Shown: one piece after another, positions 57,600 to 64,000 of the stretch
Numbering within the stretch: the stretch's first letter is position 1
Layout: each line of letters opens with the position of its first letter
Source: Tragulus kanchil
Lineage: Eukaryota > Chordata > Mammalia > Artiodactyla > Tragulidae
Assembly: GCA_022376925.1 (NCBI GenBank)
Contig: JAIOJX010000031.1
Location: forward strand, 142,866,854-142,930,853
Length of the DNA stretch: 64,000 bases
Direction: 5' to 3'
Made by a program: the position numbers and the translations under genes
Notes under the pieces: generated by a model
Databases searched by the model: none
The model's input: only the letters and a program-made list of their open reading frames with translations
Told to the model about the DNA's origin: nothing

Positions 57600-57882
57600 T
57601 AACTAAGTCCAAAACTCCAATACTTCAGCCACCTGAAGCGAAGAAATGACTCACTAGAAAGGACCCTGAAGTGAAGAAACGACTCACCAGAAAGGGAAAA
57701 TGGAAGGCAAAAGGAGAAGAGGACGACAGACTACAAGATGGTTGGATGGCATCACTGACTCAATGCACATGCGCTTGAGCAAGCTCCAGGAGATGGTGAA
57801 GGACAGAGAAGCCTGGCATATTGCAGTTCATGGGGTCGCAAAGAGTCAGACATGACTACGCGACTGAACTGAACTGAAGGCC
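57600..57882 (+). mobile_element. BovB LINE 3' end
   Basis: Landmarks are 'cttcagccacctgaagcgaa', 'aagatggttggatggcatca', 'gagcaagctccaggagatgg' and the terminal 'gactgaactgaactgaa'. A short internal duplication of the 'gaagaaatgactcactagaaagg' block (57639-57690) is present with several differences, so it is old. Confidence 0.92.
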
Positions 57883-58087
57883 AAATCTACAAGCAGTGGA
57901 TAAAAAAGCTACAAAGATGGAGATTTTTAGATAATAAAGGAAAATGATTTTTTATAACAAATGGCTATCTTGAGATTCAGAGAGCTCTCATTCTGGTGTG
58001 TTGAAGCTAGCCTACCTCTGGAATGCTAGAAGGGGCTAGACTAGATCTCAGCAATTTATATTATTTGGCAGGCAGTTTGGAGGAACA

Positions 58088-58320
58088 GTGAAGAGTATAG
58101 ACAGCCTGCCTTGGTTCAAATGCTAGCCCCAACACTGAGTAGCTCGCAAAACCTTGGCCAAACCTATTCACCTTTCTGAGCCTCAATTATGAATCCATTA
58201 AATTGAAGTCAATACTCACACCAAACTCAGAGAAAAATGGAGAACAATTAGAGAGCCAATGCACCTAGAGCAGTTAATAGGGTGTCTAGCACATACTGGG
58301 CACTCAATAAATATTACCTA
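58088..58320 (+). mobile_element. MIR SINE, nearly full length
   Basis: The order is collinear with MIR from near its start to its end: 'gcctgccttggttcaaatgc', 'aaccttggccaaacctattc', 'acctttctgagcctcaatta' and 'gggcactcaataaatattac'. Confidence 0.85.
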
Positions 58321-59690
58321 TTTTTAGCTAAAAATCTCTGGGGAAGAGTTGGAATATTTTAAAAGTATGAATATTCCATCATGCGTTAATCTTTGAAAAT
58401 TGCTGCCATACTAGCAAAAAAATTAGTCATTATCAGTTAATCAAATAGCTAACTGCATGGTATATCCTATTTCCTGATCATTCTTTGGTTAAAAAAAAAA
58501 AATGAGGAGCAGCAAAGTGTCCTGAACAGCTTCAATCCACAAAGTATTGTCTGTCTTCCCCCGTATGTCACTGTTTTCCCAAAGATAGTCACCTATGATG
58601 TATAGTAACACACAGTACTTAATGGATCAAGAGATTTGATACGGGCTTTTAGTAATAAATCCATGGTCCAAGAAGGGGGAATTTTCTTATAACCTTTTCT
58701 CCCCATAGAGCTATTAATAAAAAATAACTCAGAGGATATATTTCTACTAAACCAAGATTCCTAGGATGTAAACTCTTACTCGAGTCATGCTGAGCCCTTT
58801 ATCCCAACTGAAAAAAAAGCCTGGAATGATTGATGAATCCTGCCAGGAGACTGTCACACATTTTGCCTTGCGCCATTATGTACATTTCATACGTAGTAAA
58901 CTTTAATGTGGATATCTTTCAAGCTCTACCTGGAAATGGGAGAGTGAAAAGGAGGCCTTTCAGTTTAATAGCCTGGCAATTTGAGTCCCCATGCTGTATC
59001 AGCCACGAGGTCACTTCGTGGGAATGGTGAGAGCCCTTCACCTCTCATCACATCTGATTCTACCCACCAAAAGTGAGACCAACGGAGACCTGTAAATTTG
59101 GGCTCCAGGGCAGAAAGTCCAGAAAGCTGCCCTCAACAGAAATTTCCCCTGACTGATGGTTAATTTGGAAGCAGAGGCCTACATAAAGAAGAGGCTATTC
59201 AAAGGAAAAGTTGAACTCTCCTGGACCAAAGTTACAGCTAGTAATTATTTCACAGCTTACAATAAATGTGATTGAACTAGGAAGGTTTAATATATCAAAG
59301 GGTGGCTAGAAATTCCAATAGTAATAGCATGCCTCGTTATCAAGAGGAAGGCTTGAGTTTGTCAAATGACACATCCAAACAAAAGAATTTAAAAAAAAAA
59401 AATTTTTTTTTAACCCTATAGGCAATGTGAATTTTGATGTTTTCAGAGCTCAATCAACCCAGGTCAACAACTTCCTGGTATTTTGAACAACTTTTTTTGG
59501 AGGAATATTCACAGACACACACATACTGTAAGTATCTATAAAACTAAAAGCATACTCGTGACAGTTATTAACAAGTCAATCAGGTATCTCAATAGAAACC
59601 AAAAAACAAAACTTTCCTGCTCCTTTTTCCCTAGTTCACCTTGCCATATTTTTGAGATGTAGTCAAATGCTGCTCTTACTCTTTAAATTA
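58321..59690. other. Unclassified non-coding sequence
   Basis: An A/T-run pair lies at 59391-59411 (A12 then T10). The 66-codon frame 58830-59030 is family-less. No gene is called. Confidence 0.5.
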
Positions 59691-59902
59691 GGGCTTCCCT
59701 GGTGGCTCAGTGGTAAAAAAAAAAAATCTGCCTGAAATGCAGGAGATGCAGGTTTGATCCTTGGGACAGGAAGACCCCCTGGAGGAGGGCATGGCAATCC
59801 ACTCCAGTATTCTTGCTGAGAAAATCTCATGGACAGAGTAGCCTGGAGGGCTACAATCCATGGGGTCACAAAGAGTCTCAACTAAGCACACACACACACA
59901 CT
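59691..59902 (+). mobile_element. Bov-tA-type SINE with terminal (AC)n
   Basis: The head is 'gggcttccctggtggctcag', an A13 run interrupts the tRNA part, then come 'gaaatgcaggagatgcaggt', 'aggagggcatggcaatccac' and the end 'aagagtctcaactaagcaca' with an AC tail. The 91-codon antisense frame is SINE sequence. Confidence 0.92.
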
Positions 59903-60172
59903 GTAAATTATGGATCATGTTTACGATATTATGACAGATATAGGTGTTGTTCATTGAGTTCACCTTGAATAACTCACTGGCTGCCTGATTTCAGAGATGG
60001 GGAGGAACTGGATTTACATTGCCTCTGGCTAGTGCACTGAGATGCAGCTGCAAAAAAGGATGCTCATAGTCTCAGTCTCTAGAAGCAGGAGGCAGCACCA
60101 GAGGCGGCCTTTCTTTTTCACAGACCCAAATGTACAATTTTCCCCTAAGCTGAAAGAAACTGCTCCCTAGCC
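59903..60172. other. Unclassified non-coding sequence
   Basis: No feature is recognised. Confidence 0.5.
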
Positions 60173-62381
60173 AGACTGGACGCCCTGAAGAGTCCCATCG
60201 GAATATTTCTGCTCTTTCAGAATCTACACATTACCAAGAGAAAGGCTTCCTTCATAGGCCGGAGACCTAGAATGATTAGGAAAAGGGTGTGTGTTCTATG
60301 TTGCCACTTTTTCAAAATATCAGTCAATAAAATAACTCAAGAATTTGCCCAGGGTTAATATTATCTTTCTTATGTGCACAAACCAGTCTGTTTATATCTA
60401 TTAATTAACCAAGGGAAACTCATCTGTTCTTCTTTCCATGGAAAATAACCTTACAAGCAATAAAAAACCCACCCTCCATGAATTCAGGAGAGGTGGGGGC
60501 CTTTGGAGAGGAAGGAAGCAGCTGTGGAAGTCAGAAATGTCACTGGGAGAATTTGTCATTCGTTTTGCCCAGTTCAGTAATCTTGACAGTTAAAGGGGCA
60601 AGGCACGCTTTGCCCCATGATAAAACGTGAAATGAATTCGTACATTTATAAATAAATGATCTGACTCTAATTGGCATTTCTAAGCCCTCTCTGGATAGTA
60701 GCTTTCTTGTTAACAAGCTACAGTATTTGACACTGGTGATATAGGAGCCTCAGAAGAGAAATTGCAAGTCTATTTCTAAACTCCTATTTAGTAACAGAAC
60801 CTGAAAACTTTCTTTTAATGTCCACACCTCTGGATTGACATATGGAGAAGTTAGCAATAAATGTTTCTGAGCACAGTTAAAGCTGAAAAATAAGAACGAA
60901 AACATTTTCAAAGTAGATTTTTTTTAAAAGGTTACACATCTTTGGAGAAGTAACTGATTTATAGGATTGGGGTAAGAGACTTACAAAATGAGCCTAAAGC
61001 ATCTCTTAATAGCAGAAAGTAAGGATGTACTAAAAAACTAAAAAAGCATAGCAAACCAAAAATTGATGTGGGCCTACCAAAGGGACAAAGGAGTCAACTG
61101 ACAGAAGCTCCCAGTGAGAGTGCTGGAACAACCTGGGCAACAATATAAATAAAATAATATTAGATTGTAACTTAAAATATGATATAAATATCATGAGTTC
61201 ATATGAACATAAATAGTCAAGCAAATAACTAAGATAGGGAAGAAGCGATACATTTCTCATTCAGAAGAAACGCAAATAGACTGGACGCCCTGAAGAGTCC
61301 CATCGGAATATTTCTGCTCTTTCAGAATCTACACATTACCAAGAGAAAGGCTTCCTTCATAGGCCGGAGACCTAGAATGATTAGGAAAAGGGTGTGTGTT
61401 CTATGTTGCCACTTTTTCAAAATATCAGTCAATAAAATAACTCAAGAATTTGCCCAGGGTTAATATTATCTTTCTTATGTGCACAAACCAGTCTGTTTAT
61501 ATCTATTAATTAACCAAGGGAAACTCATCTGTTCTTCTTTCCATGGAAAATAACCTTACAAGCAATAAAAAACCCACCCTCCATGAATTCAGGAGAGGTG
61601 GGGGCCTTTGGAGAGGAAGGAAGCAGCTGTGGAAGTCAGAAATGTCACTGGGAGAATTTGTCATTCGTTTTGCCCAGTTCAGTAATCTTGACAGTTAAAG
61701 GGCAAGGCACGCTTTGCCCCATGATAAAACGTGAAATGAATTCGTACATTTATAAATAAATGATCTGACTCTAATTGGCATTTCTAAGCCCTCTCTGGAT
61801 AGTAGCTTTCTTGTTAACAAGCTACAGTATTTGACACTGGTGATATAGGAGCCTCAGAAGAGAAATTGCAAGTCTATTTCTAAACTCCTATTTAGTAACA
61901 GAACCTGAAAACTTTCTTTTAATGTCCACACCTCTGGATTGACATATGGAGAAGTTAGCAATAAATGTTTCTGAGCACAGTTAAAGCTGAAAAATAAGAA
62001 CGAAAACATTTTCAAAGTAGATTTTTTTTAAAAGGTTACACATCTTTGGAGAAGTAACTGATTTATAGGATTGGGGTAAGAGACTTACAAAATGAGCCTA
62101 AAGCATCTCTTAATAGCAGAAAGTAAGGATGTACTAAAAAACTAAAAAAGCATAGCAAACCAAAAATTGATGTGGGCCTACCAAAGGGACAAAGGAGTCA
62201 ACTGACAGAAGCTCCCAGTGAGAGTGCTGGAACAACCTGGGCAACAATATAAATAAAATAATATTAGATTGTAACTTAAAATATGATATAAATATCATGA
62301 GTTCATATGAACATAAATAGTCAAGCAAATAACTAAGATAGGGAAGAAGCGATACATTTCTCATTCAGAAGAAATGCAAAT
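60173..62381. repeat. Local tandem duplication 16 (period 1,104-1,105 bp)
   Basis: The left copy is 60173-61277 and the right copy is 61278-62381, directly abutting. Differences are one G lost (aaaggggcaagg versus aaagggcaagg) and a C/T change in the last ~12 bases (gaaacgcaaat versus gaaatgcaaat). No recognised transposon lies inside. The 76-codon frames at 61030 and 62134 are identical. Confidence 0.95.
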
Positions 62382-62405
62382 ATTTTTGTATTACTCTCCT
62401 CAAGG

Positions 62406-62624
62406 GGTGTGTGTGTGTGTGTGTGCTGAGTCATGTCTGACTTTGTGCAGGCCCATAGACTGTAGCCTGCCAGGCTGTTCTGCCCATGGAATTCCCTAGG
62501 CACGAGTACTGGAATGGGGTGCCATTTGCTACTGAATCTTCCTGACATAGGGATTGAACTCTCATCTCTTGTGTCTCCTGCACTGGCAGGTGGGTATTTT
62601 TCCTCTAGCACCGCCTGGGAAGCA
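62406..62624 (-). mobile_element. Bov-tA-type SINE, antisense
   Basis: A GT run at 62406-62425 leads into 'gctgagtcatgtctgacttt', 'actgtagcctgccaggctgt', 'gggattgaactctcatctct' and the degraded tRNA-like end 'agcaccgcctgggaagc'. Confidence 0.9.
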
Positions 62625-62929
62625 CTCTGTCCTCAAGGAAGTGAAGCACAACTTCCCATCCTTACGTCCAGGGCATGCACAGTAACCTCCTTCTAAAGTG
62701 GTCAGGAAAAAAAGAGGGGTGGGGGAGAGTAACCTCACCTTGGAGACACCTGACACACACTTCCTTAGCCAGTCAATCAGGTCAAATGCAACAGTGACGA
62801 GTCACCTGGACAGTGTATATCCTTGATGAAAATGGTACTTATTTTTGTGGTGGTCTTCCCCTCAACTCACAACTCTGGTATAATCATGAGAAAAAAGCAG
62901 ACAAATTCCAATAGCGTGGCATTTTGAAA
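62625..62929. other. Unclassified non-coding sequence
   Basis: No feature is recognised. Confidence 0.5.
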
Positions 62930-63433
62930 AGATGTCTCTTACTTTTTCCATACCTCTCACCGGTGCACTCTTCCCTCCCTCCAACATTCATAAATCTGTT
63001 CTCTATGTCCTTTTATCCATCGATGCTCTGCGTGTGTATTTATCAGTACCATCTTACTAGATTCCCTATATATGTGCTAGTATACTGTATTTAGCTTTCT
63101 CTTTTTGACTTACTTCACTTAGTATAATAAGTTCTAGATTCATCCAGCAACATGGAAACTTATACTATCATATGTAAAAGAGATAACTATTGTCAATGCG
63201 CTGTAGGACTAAGGGATCTTACACGGAGGTTATGCGATGGCCTGGAGGGGTGGGATGGGAGAGACTGGGAGAGGGGCACGGGAGGGAGGGGTCAGGGATA
63301 TACCCATGACTGATCTGTAATTATACATATCTGTGAACAACAAAACTCTGTAAAAGCAAAATAAAAATAATTAAGTAATAAAAAATATATATATATTCAA
63401 AAACACACACACATATATAAAAAAGAGATGTCT
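62930..63433 (+). mobile_element. 5'-truncated L1 with 5' inversion (twin priming)
   Basis: The part 62938-63148 is L1 ORF2-end/3' UTR sequence in antisense ('tgacttacttcacttagtat', 'agttctagattcatcc'). From 63149 the L1 3' UTR runs in sense ('aacatggaaacttatactat', 'gggagaggggcacgggaggg') to an A-rich tail near 63360-63400. Head-to-head L1 segments joined within the 3' region are the hallmark of twin priming. A candidate short target duplication agatgtct lies at 62930-62937 and 63426-63433. Confidence 0.8.
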
Positions 63434-63719
63434 GACCAGTACTCCTTCAAACTGTCTAGGTCATCTAAAATGAGAAGTCTGAGAAAGCATCACTATCATG
63501 AGGAACTTGAAGAGACACAAAAATTAAACGTAATGAAATACTGGATCTGAGAGGGGACATTAGGTACAACAAAGGAATTTATGGACTTTAGTTTATAATA
63601 ATGGGTTAACATTGGTTCAATAATTGTAACAAATTCATGAAAGATACCAACAACAGAAGTAAGCAGGTATAGGAATTCTCTGTACTATCTTCTCAAAGAA
63701 AATCCAAAAAAGAGGGAAT

Positions 63720-63870
63720 ATATGTATACATATTGGAGAAGGGAATGGCAACCCACTTCAGCATACTTGCCTGGAGAATCCCATGGACAGAAGAGCCTGG
63801 AGGGCTACAGTCCACAGGATCACAAAGAGACACAACTGAAGTGACTTAGCACGCACATATGTATACATAT
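63720..63870 (+). mobile_element. BovA-type SINE with 14-bp target-site duplication
   Basis: The body is 'ggagaagggaatggcaaccc', 'acttcagcatacttgcctgg' and 'agcctggagggctacagtcc', ending 'gtgacttagcacgcac'. The flanking direct repeat atatgtatacatat is at 63720-63733 and 63857-63870. The insert has no tRNA head, so it is a monomeric or 5'-truncated BovA. Confidence 0.92.
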
Positions 63871-64000
63871 AGACTATTCACTTTGCTGTACTGTAAAAAC
63901 TAGCACAGCATTGTAAAGCAACTATATGTCAATAAAAAAAGAACTTCAAATTTTTTCTGTAAATTTAAAATTTCTAAAAAATAAAGGTGATATTTAAGAA
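63871..64000. other. Unclassified AT-rich sequence at the window end
   Basis: The tail '...gcaactatatgtcaataaaa' is reminiscent of a BovB- or L1-associated A-rich end, but too little is visible. Confidence 0.4.

Noticed and set aside
1..62381. CRISPR-like or phage/bacterial system
   Set aside because: The direct repeats are long, unrelated to each other and set in ruminant SINE/LINE-rich DNA. No short regular repeats with spacers and no prokaryotic genes are present.

Overview
The window is nuclear DNA from a ruminant (Bovidae or a close relative). The evidence is the dense, repeated occurrence of BovB (RTE-type LINE) 3' ends, tRNA-Glu/BovB-derived Bov-tA/BovA SINEs and older cetartiodactyl CHR-type SINEs, mixed with L1 fragments and ancient mammalian MIR/L2, MaLR-like and hAT fossils. 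The base composition is AT-rich and CpG-poor. I cannot name the species. I found no protein-coding gene, exon or functional RNA gene I can defend. The longest open frame (201 codons, 624-1229) is a decayed L1 ORF2 C-terminus, and most other open frames longer than about 90 codons lie in SINE, LINE or LTR sequence.

The dominant feature is a series of 16 direct, head-to-tail local duplications spread over the whole window. Each is made of different sequence, yet the periods all fall between about 1,082 and 1,166 bp. Together they add roughly 17 kb (about 27%) of redundant sequence. Inside, the copies are almost identical. The differences gather at the junctions (small indels, homopolymer changes, short fillers copied from nearby sequence), and in one case inside an embedded SINE. 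Breakpoints ignore repeat boundaries. Consecutive duplications chain in places, giving three-copy segments near 48-53 kb and 54-57 kb. Uniform length, unrelated content and near-zero divergence point to an assembly artefact (unmerged contig-end or gap-fill overlaps of about 1.1 kb) rather than an array of biological duplications. This is an inference that reads spanning the junctions would settle. The first duplication is cut by the left window edge.

Layout: 1-2.04 kb L1, BovB and a CHR SINE; 2.6-6.8 kb two adjacent duplications with Bov-tA; 6.8-11.4 kb mostly unclassified sequence with one Bov-tA; 11.4-18.5 kb two duplications around a unique region that holds an hAT fragment; 20-23 kb a MaLR-like LTR end and BovB in a duplication; 23-26 kb an AC microsatellite, a MaLR-like element and two SINEs; 27-29.6 kb BovB carrying a solo LTR with a 4-bp target duplication; 32-34 kb and 35-37.5 kb duplications of otherwise unremarkable sequence; 39.7-43 kb a 38-bp tandem repeat, an hAT element with a perfect 8-bp target duplication, and a duplicated LTR-like/old L1 stretch; 44-46.7 kb an L1 fragment and SINEs; 47.5-52.4 kb an hAT transposon fossil fragmented by three chained duplications; 53-57.5 kb two duplications that carry a 5S rRNA pseudogene; 57.6-60 kb BovB, MIR and Bov-tA; 60-62.4 kb the last duplication; 62.4-64 kb a Bov-tA, an L1 with 5' inversion and a BovA SINE with a 14-bp target duplication.

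There is no gene network here. The window is a record of retrotransposon and DNA-transposon insertions overlaid by a regular duplication pattern that is probably technical.
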